A stretch of 64,000 nt of DNA, from the NCBI GenBank assembly GCA_036391875.1, contig DASVZA010000003.1:85010-149009 (forward strand), written 5' to 3'. The translations under genes and the position numbers were made by a program. The DNA comes from Parasulfuritortus sp036391875. GTDB lineage: Bacteria; Pseudomonadota; Gammaproteobacteria; Burkholderiales; Thiobacillaceae. The notes below the pieces were generated by a model, which saw nothing but the letters and a program-made list of their open reading frames with translations, was not told the origin of the DNA and searched no databases. Below are positions 1 to 7,208 of this stretch, piece after piece. The stretch's first letter is position 1. Each line of letters begins with the position of its first letter.

Positions 1-82
1 CCTGCCACCCTAACACCAGACAGCCCCTCCTCCTGGGATATCACCGATTTCCATTCTCTGTTTTCCGGCTTTGCCCAAGCGT

Positions 83-979
83 TCAGAGCACTCTTTTGCC
101 GTAGAAACCAACTGTGTTGTACTGGCCGTATGTCCCGATCCGCCATTCGAGTGCCGGGTTTATCGCGCGGACTCTCGGAAGCATCCATGCCGCGATTGTG
201 TTGGGCGCGTTCGCGTCGTTCGGGGTCGACCAGTGCACGTAATCGATATTGTCCTTGTACCGATCGTTCCGCAGATTGGCAGTGGTATCGCACGTCGTGG
301 CACACGGATGTCTTTCCGTATAGATGGTAAAGCCATCGTATCGAGGTGCGACCTGTTCGTCCCCGTTCATGTTGATGTCGTTTTGGATCATGGCGTTGCC
401 TTCCGCCGACAAGTTGCGCATGTTTATCGCACGGTTTGCATCCGCCCACTGATTGCCGCCTTCACCTTGCGATCGGGTAATGAGGCCGGGCTCGCTGTGA
501 TAACCCTCATCGAAATTGCTTGCGTGGACGGTGCCCACGTTGCTGCTTCCCGCCAAAATCACACCGACATTCTGTCCGACGCCGGGATAGGGTTTCACGA
601 GGGTCTCCCCATCTAGCGTTTGCGATGTGTGCAATGCCCGATAGTTCACCACGGCGGCCTGCCATCCGGCCTGGCCATAGGTGGCCCTTCGTTGTATGGG
701 TGCCGCTTTCGACAGGGCGTCGCCATGTGGGTGCGCCTGGAACGCCATGCGCGGGCTATCGTGTATTTTTCCGACGAGGGCACGTTGCGCCGCCAATGCC
801 GGACTCTCGTCGACAGCGGCCGCGAGCTGCGCCAGTCCGGCAGTTCGCGGACTACCATCAGCCATCGCCTGGAGTTGTGCGAACCGCCCGCCTTGCAGCG
901 ATTCGAACGAAGGATTGCCATTGCGTTGTCTGGCGGGTTGGGGCTGATCCAGGCCATGCTGAAGCGTCGCCTTTTGCAT
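83..979 (-). CDS. Putative secreted deaminase-type toxin with SP-repeat leader
   Basis: This 298-residue protein is read as a secreted toxin with a zinc-dependent deaminase domain. Residues 35-98 carry short repeats (A/DxSP followed by QL or LxxQ) ending in PIQRR. The C-terminal half has HSE at 161-163 and TERHPC at 221-226 followed by Cys230, which is the (H/C)xE plus PC..C zinc and proton-shuttle pattern of the deaminase fold. The gap between the two cysteines is three residues, one more than the commonest form. There is no Sec signal. From family knowledge, leaders of this SP-repeat/IQR type occur on toxins linked to contractile injection systems; no such system is in this window. The start at 979 has GGAGG about seven bases upstream, while the earlier in-frame ATG lacks such a site. 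No immunity gene is evident. It could also be an adenosine or cytidine deaminase of another role. Confidence 0.65.
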   Translation of the reverse strand: MQKATLQHGLDQPQPARQRNGNPSFESLQGGRFAQLQAMADGSPRTAGLAQLAAAVDESPALAAQRALVGKIHDSPRMAFQAHPHGDALSKAAPIQRRATYGQAGWQAAVVNYRALHTSQTLDGETLVKPYPGVGQNVGVILAGSSNVGTVHASNFDEGYHSEPGLITRSQGEGGNQWADANRAINMRNLSAEGNAMIQNDINMNGDEQVAPRYDGFTIYTERHPCATTCDTTANLRNDRYKDNIDYVHWSTPNDANAPNTIAAWMLPRVRAINPALEWRIGTYGQYNTVGFYGKRVL

Positions 980-1221
980 AGTATCCCCTCCAAATCTCAT
1001 CGTTGTATCGCCATGCTACGGCGTTTCGACGAGCCGTAACAAGCACAAGACCACGAACGTATCCACGGCGCCCTCAACGTGGGATGCACGCGCGAGGAAG
1101 TGGCGGCTGAGACCATATCGGGCCGGCTCGGAAAATCTTCGGAGCATCCCGCTCCAGTATTGCTGCGCGCCCTCCCCGCTTGCCAGGGAGAGGCTGGAGT
1201 AGAGGGAACGTCTAAGCCTGT

Positions 1222-1728
1222 TCAGGCCGGTTCAATCGGCTTGACGTGCTTTGCCCGCCGCTTCGCCGTCCCCGCGCCCTCCGCCGGCCGTTCCCCTGCG
1301 CCGGCTTCCTGGTGGCAGGCGCAGGCCTCGCCATGCGCGGCCGCCACCAGTTCGTGCAGGATGCCGCATTCGCGCGCCGTATGGTGGGCGTCGCACTGGC
1401 CGCGCAGGGCGCGCAGTTGCCGCTCCAGGACCTGCATGCTTTGCAGCCGGGCCTGGACGCGCGCCAGCTGCGTGTCGATGAGGCGGTTGATGTCGCCGCA
1501 ATCCGCCTCGGGGTGGGCGACGAATTCGAGCAGACGTTTGATGTCGGCCAATGGGATATCCAGCGCCCGGCAATGCCGGACGAACGACAGCCGCTCCAGG
1601 TGGGCCGGGCCATACGTGCGATAGCCGTTGCCGCCGCGGGCCGGCTCGGGCAACAGGCCCGACTTCTCGTAGTAGCGGATCGTCTCGACATCGACGCCGG
1701 TGGCTTGGCTCAGTTCGCCGATGCGCAT
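1222..1728 (-). CDS. cadR: MerR-family Cd(II)/Pb(II)-responsive regulator
   Basis: A 168-residue MerR-family activator that bends the long-spacer promoter of the divergent exporter when it binds metal. The N-terminal winged helix starts MRIGELSQATGVDVETIRYY, and a coiled coil covers about residues 85-115. The metal-site cysteines fall where CadR/PbrR has them: Cys77, Cys112 and Cys121, with a CACH tail near 137-140 that may bind extra metal. The last 25 residues are basic and variable. The start at 1728 has GAGGTG six bases upstream; an in-frame GTG at 1737 is less likely. The operator between this gene and the CDF gene is a perfect dyad. Metal choice (Cd/Pb rather than Zn) is inferred from the cysteine positions and not tested. 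Confidence 0.88.
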   Translation of the reverse strand: MRIGELSQATGVDVETIRYYEKSGLLPEPARGGNGYRTYGPAHLERLSFVRHCRALDIPLADIKRLLEFVAHPEADCGDINRLIDTQLARVQARLQSMQVLERQLRALRGQCDAHHTARECGILHELVAAAHGEACACHQEAGAGERPAEGAGTAKRRAKHVKPIEPA

Positions 1729-1774
1729 GGCAGACACCTCGCTTAGATCGATTGACGGGTTTCATCTTACCCGC

Positions 1775-1805
1775 TTGACCCTGTAGCCACTACAGGGTGT
1801 GTAGT
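1775..1805 (+). promoter_or_regulatory. MerR-type promoter and operator
   Basis: The -35 TTGACC (1775-1780) and a -10-like TGTAGT (1800-1805) are separated by 19 bases, the overlong spacer typical of MerR-controlled promoters. The spacer holds a perfect dyad, ACCCTGTAG (1778-1786), CCA, CTACAGGGT (1790-1798). It reads toward the CDF exporter and lies next to the divergent cadR start. Confidence 0.88.
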
Positions 1806-1836
1806 GAGCCTCATCCAATATTCGAGGAGAAATGTC

Positions 1837-2517
1837 ATGGCTGGCTGCTGTTGCGACCATGGCTGCTCGGCGGGCGGCGGCGTCAGCCCGCGTTACCGCA
1901 AGGCGCTTTGGCTGGCCTTGTTCATCAACGCCGCGATGTTCGGGGTGGAGATCGTCGGCGGCGTGAAATCCGGGTCGATGTCGCTGTTCGCCGACGCCCT
2001 GGACTTCGCCGGCGACGCTGCCAATTACGGCATCTCGCTGGCGGCCCTGGCCATGGGACTGGCCTGGCGTTCGCGCGCCGCCCTGGTGAAGGGCGCGTCG
2101 ATGCTGGCGTTCGGCGTGTTCGTGGTCGGCAAGACGGCCTGGGCGGCCTATCACGCCCTGCCGCCCGAACCGCTGACCATGGGCGCCATCGCCGTCCTGG
2201 CGCTGCTGGCCAACGGCGGCGTCGCGCTGATGCTTTACGCCTTCCGCGACGGCGACGCCAACATGCGCTCGGTCTGGCTGTGCAGCCGGAACGACGCCAT
2301 CGGCAACGTCGCCGTCCTGCTGGCGGCCGCCGGCGTGTTCGGCACCGGCCAGGGTTGGCCCGATCTCGCCGTCGCCGCGGTCATGGCCGGGCTGGCGCTA
2401 ACTTCCGGCTGGTCCGTGGTCCGCCAGGCCGCGCGCGAACTGGCCGGCCCGCCGCCGTTCGCGGCGCCGGCGCTGGTCGCGATCCGCATCGAGAACGAAT
2501 CCGACGGCCGACGCTGA
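1837..2517 (+). CDS. Cation diffusion facilitator metal exporter
   Basis: A 226-residue inner-membrane cation diffusion facilitator, predicted to export divalent metal in exchange for protons. The N-terminus is metal-ligand rich (MAGCCCDHGC). About six transmembrane segments follow. The acidic metal site in TM2 reads FADALDFAGDAANY and the TM5 counterpart reads CSRNDAIGN, as in the short CDF proteins often encoded beside CadR. The C-terminal cytoplasmic domain is very short compared with CzcD or FieF. ATG 1837 is chosen because GAGGAG lies seven bases upstream; the in-frame GTG at 1804 would lie inside the -10 element. Control by the divergent cadR through the 1775-1805 operator is strongly suggested. 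The substrate is inferred from the regulator. Confidence 0.87.
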   Translation: MAGCCCDHGCSAGGGVSPRYRKALWLALFINAAMFGVEIVGGVKSGSMSLFADALDFAGDAANYGISLAALAMGLAWRSRAALVKGASMLAFGVFVVGKTAWAAYHALPPEPLTMGAIAVLALLANGGVALMLYAFRDGDANMRSVWLCSRNDAIGNVAVLLAAAGVFGTGQGWPDLAVAAVMAGLALTSGWSVVRQAARELAGPPPFAAPALVAIRIENESDGRR

Positions 2518-2577
2518 GGAAAAAGCCCCGCCTGAATGCCGGGACGATGGCACTGCGACCGGTCGGTGCGGGACCGG

Positions 2578-3351
2578 TCAGTCCGCGGCGAAAGCCCCGG
2601 CCAGCGCCTGCAGCCAGGCCACCTCGATGGTGAACGATCCGTCCGCCTGCACCTGGAAATATTCCCGCGCTTCGGCGCCCGCCTGCCCGAATACGTCGCG
2701 TATCGCATCGGCACGCAACTCGGATGTCCGCATCCGCTCGGTCCAGGTCTTGAATTCCATGACCAGGGACCAGGCATCCGCGGCCGGCGCCTGGAAGCCG
2801 GCCGACCGGAGCATCGCCCGCCATTCCGAGACGCGGTAGTCGCGCACGTGCGAGGCATCGCGCAGGATTTCGACCGTCTGCAGGATCGTGTCGAACTGGG
2901 GCGATTCCGGCGCCACCACGTCGATCACGATCAGACTGCCGCCCGGCTTCAGGACGCGTCCGGCCTCGGCCAGGGCCGCCGGCACGTCGGACCAATGGTG
3001 GGCCGAGAAGCGGGTGGCGACCAGGTCGAAGGTCGCGTCCTGGAACGGCAGCCGCTCCGCCCTGCCCTGCCGGGTCCGCAAGGTGTCGAGCCCGCGCCGT
3101 TGCGCCTCGGCCTCGACCACGGCCAGCATCTCCCGGGTCGGGTCGCAGGCGGTCACCTCGGCGCCGCCCTCGGCCAGTGCGAACCCGGCGTGGCCGGCGC
3201 CGCAGCCGAGATCCAGGGCCGCCAGGCGCGGCGAGCGGCGGGCCAGTTCGGTCAGGCGCTGCAGGTCGGCGCCCCGGGCGTGCACGGCGCTGGTGAGATA
3301 GGCCGGCGCCACGGCGCCGAATTGCCTGGTGGCGAGTGTGTTCCGTTCCAT
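2578..3351 (-). CDS. Class I SAM-dependent methyltransferase
   Basis: A 257-residue cytoplasmic methyltransferase. Motif I is LDLGCGAGHAG near residues 47-57, motif II is an acidic VTACDPT, and a PFxDATFDLVATRFSAHHW stretch (about 118-136) resembles the Methyltransf_11/UbiE-like group. The natural substrate cannot be read from the sequence. The start at 3351 has AGGAG seven bases upstream. It is followed on the same strand, in the downstream direction, by no partner gene; upstream lies leuA, ending 26 bases before this start, so co-transcription with leuA is possible. Function beyond methyl transfer is not claimed. Confidence 0.82.
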   Translation of the reverse strand: MERNTLATRQFGAVAPAYLTSAVHARGADLQRLTELARRSPRLAALDLGCGAGHAGFALAEGGAEVTACDPTREMLAVVEAEAQRRGLDTLRTRQGRAERLPFQDATFDLVATRFSAHHWSDVPAALAEAGRVLKPGGSLIVIDVVAPESPQFDTILQTVEILRDASHVRDYRVSEWRAMLRSAGFQAPAADAWSLVMEFKTWTERMRTSELRADAIRDVFGQAGAEAREYFQVQADGSFTIEVAWLQALAGAFAAD

Positions 3352-3377
3352 TCGTCGGCTCCTGTATCGGGTTGCGG

Positions 3378-5075
3378 TCAGGCCGCCCGGCTGGCCATGA
3401 CGCCGGGCAGCCTGGACTGGGCGCGGGCGGCGGCGCTCATCAGCGCCTTGATCGAGGCGGTGACGATGTTGGCGTCGATGCCCACGCCGAAGCATTCCGG
3501 CCCGCCGCCGGCGCGGACGACCTCCATGAATGCGCAGGCCCGGGCCTCGCCGCCCTCGGCGCTGCTGCCCATGGCGCGTTCCTCGTAGCCGCGCACCTGA
3601 AGATCGATGCCGACGCCGCGCAAGGCGTGCACCGCGGCGTCGATCGGGCCGTTGCCTTCGCCGGCCAGCAGGTGGACGACGCCCTCCTTTTCCACGCTGA
3701 GCCGGATGCCCTGGACGCCGTCGCGTTCGTACAGATGGTGCTCGACGTAACGCACGGCGCTATCCGCCGCGAGGTAGGTCTGCGCGAACAGCGCCCAGAT
3801 GTCCGCCGCGCTCATCTCGCCGCCGTGCCGGTCGGTGTGGCGCTGGACCTCGGCCGAGAACTCGATCTGCAAACGGCGCGGCAGGACCACGCCGTAGCCG
3901 GTTTCGAGCAGGTAGGCGACGCCGCCCTTGCCCGACTGGCTGTTGACCCGGATCACCGAGCCGTAGCTGCGGCCGAGATCGGCCGGATCGATCGGCAGGT
4001 AGGGCACGTTCCAGACCGCATCCGGCCGCTGTGCGGCGAAGCCCTTCTTGATCGCGTCCTGGTGCGAACCCGAGAAAGCGGTGAAGACCAGGTCGCCGAC
4101 GTAGGGGTGGCGCGGGTGGATGGGCAGGCGGTTGCAGTGCTCCACGGTGCGGGCCACGGCGTTGATGTCGGAGAAGTCGAGGCCCGGCGCGATGCCCTGG
4201 GTGTAGAGGTTGAGCGCCAGGGTGACGAGGTCGACGTTGCCGGTCCGCTCGCCGTTGCCGAACAGGCAGCCCTCGACCCGGTCGGCGCCGGCCAGCATGG
4301 CCAGCTCGGCCGCCGCGACTGCCGTGCCGCGGTCGTTGTGCGGATGGACGCTGAGCACGACGCTGTCGCGCCGGGCGAGGTTGCGGTGCATCCACTCGAT
4401 CTGGTCGGCGTAGACGTTGGGCGTCGCCACCTCCACCGTGCTCGGCAGGTTGAGGATGACCTTGCGCTCCGGCGTCGCGCCCCATTCGGCGGTGACCGCG
4501 TCGCAGATCTCGCGGGCGAAATCGAGCTCGGTGGCGGTGAAGGTCTCCGGGCTGTATTCGAGCAGCCACTCGGTCTCCGGCTGGGCGTCGGCCAGTTCGC
4601 GGATCAGGCGCACCGAGGACACCGCCATGTCGACCACCTGCGCCTTGCTCATGCCGAACACGATGTCGCGGAACGGCTGCGAGGTGGCGTTGTAGACGTG
4701 GACGATGGCCCGGCGCGCACCCTTCAATGCCTCGAAGGTGCGCCGGATCAGGTGTTCGCGGGCCTGGGTGAGGACCTCGATGGTGACGTCGTCCGGGATG
4801 TGGCCGCCCTCGATCAGTTCGCGCACGAAGTCGAAGTCGGTCTGCGAGGCCGACGGGAAGGCGACCTCGATCTCCTTGAAGCCGATCTCGCACAAGGTGC
4901 GGAACAGGCGCAGCTTGCGCTCGACGTTCATCGGCTCGAACAGGGCCTGGTTGCCGTCGCGCAGGTCGGTGCTCATCCAGATCGGCGGCCGGCTGTGGCT
5001 CCGGTTCGGCCACTGGCGGTCGGCCAGGGCGACCGGCGGGAACGGGCGGTACTTGCGGGCGGGGTCTTGCAACAT
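3378..5075 (-). CDS. leuA: 2-isopropylmalate synthase (long form)
   Basis: A 565-residue cytoplasmic enzyme that condenses acetyl-CoA with 2-oxoisovalerate, the first committed step of leucine synthesis. The DRE-TIM barrel is clear: DLRDGNQAL near residue 38-46 (metal and catalytic Arg), the metal-ligand HPHND motif, and FGNGERTGNVDL. The regulatory LeuA dimer domain occupies about the last 130 residues. The N-terminus (MLQDPARKYRPFPPV) and length mark the long class of LeuA found in many actinobacteria and proteobacteria. The start at 5075 has GGAGG eight bases upstream. The gene diverges from an Lrp/AsnC regulator; the AT-rich gap carries three direct repeats that may be operator sites. Leucine feedback through the C-terminal domain is expected from the family. 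Confidence 0.96.
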   Translation of the reverse strand: MLQDPARKYRPFPPVALADRQWPNRSHSRPPIWMSTDLRDGNQALFEPMNVERKLRLFRTLCEIGFKEIEVAFPSASQTDFDFVRELIEGGHIPDDVTIEVLTQAREHLIRRTFEALKGARRAIVHVYNATSQPFRDIVFGMSKAQVVDMAVSSVRLIRELADAQPETEWLLEYSPETFTATELDFAREICDAVTAEWGATPERKVILNLPSTVEVATPNVYADQIEWMHRNLARRDSVVLSVHPHNDRGTAVAAAELAMLAGADRVEGCLFGNGERTGNVDLVTLALNLYTQGIAPGLDFSDINAVARTVEHCNRLPIHPRHPYVGDLVFTAFSGSHQDAIKKGFAAQRPDAVWNVPYLPIDPADLGRSYGSVIRVNSQSGKGGVAYLLETGYGVVLPRRLQIEFSAEVQRHTDRHGGEMSAADIWALFAQTYLAADSAVRYVEHHLYERDGVQGIRLSVEKEGVVHLLAGEGNGPIDAAVHALRGVGIDLQVRGYEERAMGSSAEGGEARACAFMEVVRAGGGPECFGVGIDANIVTASIKALMSAAARAQSRLPGVMASRAA

Positions 5076-5162
5076 GGTCCGGGCCTCCGATGGCTGGGCG
5101 ATTTCGATGGAGAAATGGTAGCCGGGGAGGCGAGGCGAATGATTGCGAATCAAGCCAAAATA

Positions 5163-5222
5163 ATGCCAATACAAGGCATGTTATGCCAATAATTGCACAT
5201 ATCCAGATTGCATATGCCAATA
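5163..5222. promoter_or_regulatory. Three direct ATGCCAATA repeats, candidate Lrp operator
   Basis: ATGCCAATA occurs at 5163-5171, 5183-5191 and 5214-5222, at start-to-start spacings of 20 and 31 bases (about two and three helical turns). The stretch is AT-rich and sits between leuA and the divergent Lrp/AsnC gene. Phased repeats fit the wrapping mode of Lrp-like octamers. Function is inferred. Confidence 0.5.
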
Positions 5223-5248
5223 ATATACGGAAAATACAATTCGCCGTT

Positions 5249-5312
5249 CCCGCTCAGGTGAGAACCCAGCCAAATCAAGACACCGGATCCAGCCCGCGCG
5301 GAATGATGAATT
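5249..5312. repeat. Degenerate copy of a dispersed repeat
   Basis: This stretch (CCCGCTCAGGTGAGAACCCA through CGCGCGGAATGATGAA) resembles, in reverse orientation, the interior of the MITE-like element at 31662-31780, including the CAAG...CCGGAT core. It is decayed and lies in the leader of the Lrp-family gene. Similarity was judged by eye. Confidence 0.4.
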
Positions 5313-5350
5313 CCTCCGTGTTTCCTGACACCCCCGGTACGGAGCACACC

Positions 5351-5821
5351 ATGCAACTCGACCGCTATGACCGCCAGATCCTCCGCCAGCTTCAGGACGA
5401 CGGCCGCCTATCCAACCAGGAACTGGCCGACCGCATCGGCCTGTCGCCCTCGCCCTGCCTGCGCCGGGTCCGCGCGCTGGAAGAGGCGGGCATCATCGCC
5501 GGCTACCGCGCCCTGGTCGACGCCAAGGCGCTCGGCCTCAGCCTGATGGCCCTGATCCACATCTCCATGGACCAGCACACGCCCGAGCGCTTCGATGGCT
5601 TCGAAGCCGCGGTCAAGGACATACCGGAAATCATCGAATGCCTGCTGATCACCGGCCAGGCGGCCGACTACCAGCTCAAGGCCGTGGTGCGCGACATGGA
5701 GGCCTTCCAGGAACTGCTGCTCAACCGGATCACCCGGATTCCCGGCGTCACCGGCGTGCATTCCAGCTTCGTGCTGCGCCGGGTGGTGGACAAGACCGCC
5801 CTGCCCATCAAGGACGACTGA
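5351..5821 (+). CDS. Lrp/AsnC family transcriptional regulator
   Basis: A 156-residue DNA-binding regulator. The N-terminal helix-turn-helix (LDRYDRQILRQLQDDGRLSN, then ELADRIGLSPSPCLRRVRAL) is typical, and the C-terminal RAM/AsnC effector domain covers about residues 65-150. The chosen ATG at 5351 follows GGAG with a seven-base gap; the frame is open further upstream, but that part overlaps the repeat-rich intergenic region and looks non-coding. Divergent position next to leuA suggests control of leucine synthesis, its own promoter, or both. The effector amino acid is not visible from sequence. A feast/famine regulator of another amino-acid pathway remains possible. Confidence 0.92.
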   Translation: MQLDRYDRQILRQLQDDGRLSNQELADRIGLSPSPCLRRVRALEEAGIIAGYRALVDAKALGLSLMALIHISMDQHTPERFDGFEAAVKDIPEIIECLLITGQAADYQLKAVVRDMEAFQELLLNRITRIPGVTGVHSSFVLRRVVDKTALPIKDD

Positions 5822-5852
5822 ACCTCGCCGGTCCGGGCAGCAACCACAGGAA

Positions 5853-6260
5853 TCAGGCGGCGCCCGCCTCCAGAAGGGCTTTGACCGAGTCCAGGTCGCG
5901 CATCACCCACTCGGCATCGGTGGCGAATTGCTCGTCGGTCATGTCGGCCTGGCGAAACAACGTGAAGATCAATTCGCATCCCGAGCCGTTCCGGACGACA
6001 CGCATCGGAATGTAGATTTCGCAGCCGGGCGCCGGGAACACCCAGTGATCCAGCACCCCGAACGCGTTGCGTTCCGAGAACCGGATCCGTATCGGGCCAC
6101 CGGGCGTCTCCGCGACCCAGCCGTCGTACAATCGGCGCAGCGTGCCCAAGCCAGTCGCCCACTTGGGAAAGTTTTCCGGAACGCACAGGAATGCGTAGGC
6201 CTCGCCCACGTCCCGCTCGATAAAAACGCTCAAATTTCGCGATTCGGCAGTGCCCTGCAT
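5853..6260 (-). CDS. SRPBCC (START-like) family protein
   Basis: A 135-residue protein of the SRPBCC/polyketide cyclase-like fold. Typical features are the N-terminal strand SRNLSVFIERDVGEAYAFL, a central ENFPKWATGLG loop and the acidic C-terminal helix AEWVMRDLDSVKALLE that caps the hydrophobic pocket. No catalytic residues can be named; members bind or process small hydrophobic ligands. The start at 6260 has AAAGGAGG seven bases upstream. The frame stays open for another 84 codons upstream, including a hydrophobic stretch, but the strong ribosome site supports the short form. It converges with the Lrp-type gene. Confidence 0.75.
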   Translation of the reverse strand: MQGTAESRNLSVFIERDVGEAYAFLCVPENFPKWATGLGTLRRLYDGWVAETPGGPIRIRFSERNAFGVLDHWVFPAPGCEIYIPMRVVRNGSGCELIFTLFRQADMTDEQFATDAEWVMRDLDSVKALLEAGAA

Positions 6261-6715
6261 GGAAAGGCCTCCTTTCGACGCTCGACGCCCATCATATCCT
6301 CCCGGACAGTCGCACTCTTCAAAGGTTCTCGTCGAGTCGCCCGGCGAACAGAATGCGCTGCCGGCCAGAGGCGGCATCATGACCGACGCCTGCCTGGCGA
6401 ACGGATGAGAGATGCCCGGCAGGCCGGCGAAAATGGCCATGGGGATCAGCGCCGAGCCGATCAACGCGGCCCGGACACGATTGGACAGGCGCGGATAGGC
6501 AACCGTATCCATAGGTGCGCCACCCGCAATTCTTCATTGAACTTTGCCTCTCCCCGTCCGATTATGGATACATGGAATCGCAGGTTCAGATCGGCCGGCC
6601 GTCAGTTTGACGGACGAGTATTACCGTCTTTCGATTGCGTCACAGACAGTTGGCCGGACGGCCTCTACCGCCATTCCGGCGCCTGTTGAACCAACCCCAT
6701 TCCAAGGAGGCCATG
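6261..6715. other. Intergenic stretch without a convincing gene
   Basis: Between the SRPBCC gene and the small lipoprotein gene. The minus strand is open through the first 250 bases with one hydrophobic segment, but there is no good ribosome site at the distal start and no recognisable domain. The last part should hold the promoter of the lipoprotein gene; no clear elements were identified. Confidence 0.4.
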
Positions 6716-6982
6716 ATGCGTATCCTCATGATCCTGATTGCCGGCGCGCTTCTGGCCGGTTGCGCGACGACGGCCGAACGGGCGGCCCAGATGCAGCAAC
6801 AGGCCGACGAGATGATCGCGGTCTACGGCCCGGCCTGTGTAAAGCTCGGCTACAAGAAGGATACCGACCCCTGGCGCGATTGCATCCTGCGCCTGGATGC
6901 GCGTGACTCCTATCAATACAACTATCCGATCACGACCCACTGCTTCGGCCCGCCCGGCGCAGTGCAGTGCACGACGTTCTGA
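6716..6982 (+). CDS. Small lipoprotein
   Basis: An 88-residue predicted lipoprotein. A hydrophobic signal (MRILMILIAGALLAGC) ends in the lipobox LAGC, with acylation expected at Cys16. The mature part is short, starts ATTAERAAQMQQQADEM (helical, Gln-rich) and contains four further cysteines that could form disulphides in the periplasm. AAGGAGG lies five bases before ATG 6716; the immediately preceding ATG at 6713 would be only two bases from it. No function is recognised; similar small lipoproteins are common and uncharacterised in betaproteobacteria. Confidence 0.8.
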   Translation: MRILMILIAGALLAGCATTAERAAQMQQQADEMIAVYGPACVKLGYKKDTDPWRDCILRLDARDSYQYNYPITTHCFGPPGAVQCTTF

Positions 6983-7208
6983 GTGCGCCGGACCGCCACG
7001 GCGCTCATGCCGTCGGTCGACCCGCCCTGCCGTTCCCGCTGCGGCCGGCCCGCGCCCAAGACCGTCCGTCCGTCCCGCAAGCCCTTTCGCCCGGCAAATA
7101 TGGCAATCCGCGGCAGTGAGCTATGATCCTAGGGAGAAAACGATATGGCGGTGCCGTCGGCCGACTGTCCCCGGCAGACGCATTGGATAACCACTGCCTC
7201 CAATACTT

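Noticed and set aside
3336..5192. A 618-codon open frame on the plus strand opposite leuA
   Set aside because: It is the antisense shadow of a high-GC gene: composition is Val/Asp/Arg/Gly-skewed, there is no domain, and leuA on the other strand is certain. The same reasoning removes long antisense frames opposite nasA, nirB, the Mrp/Nuo genes, ppk1 and ppx.
6261..6512. N-terminal extension of the SRPBCC protein with a hydrophobic segment
   Set aside because: The internal ATG at 6260 has a strong AAAGGAGG site, the shorter length fits the family, and the distal start lacks support.
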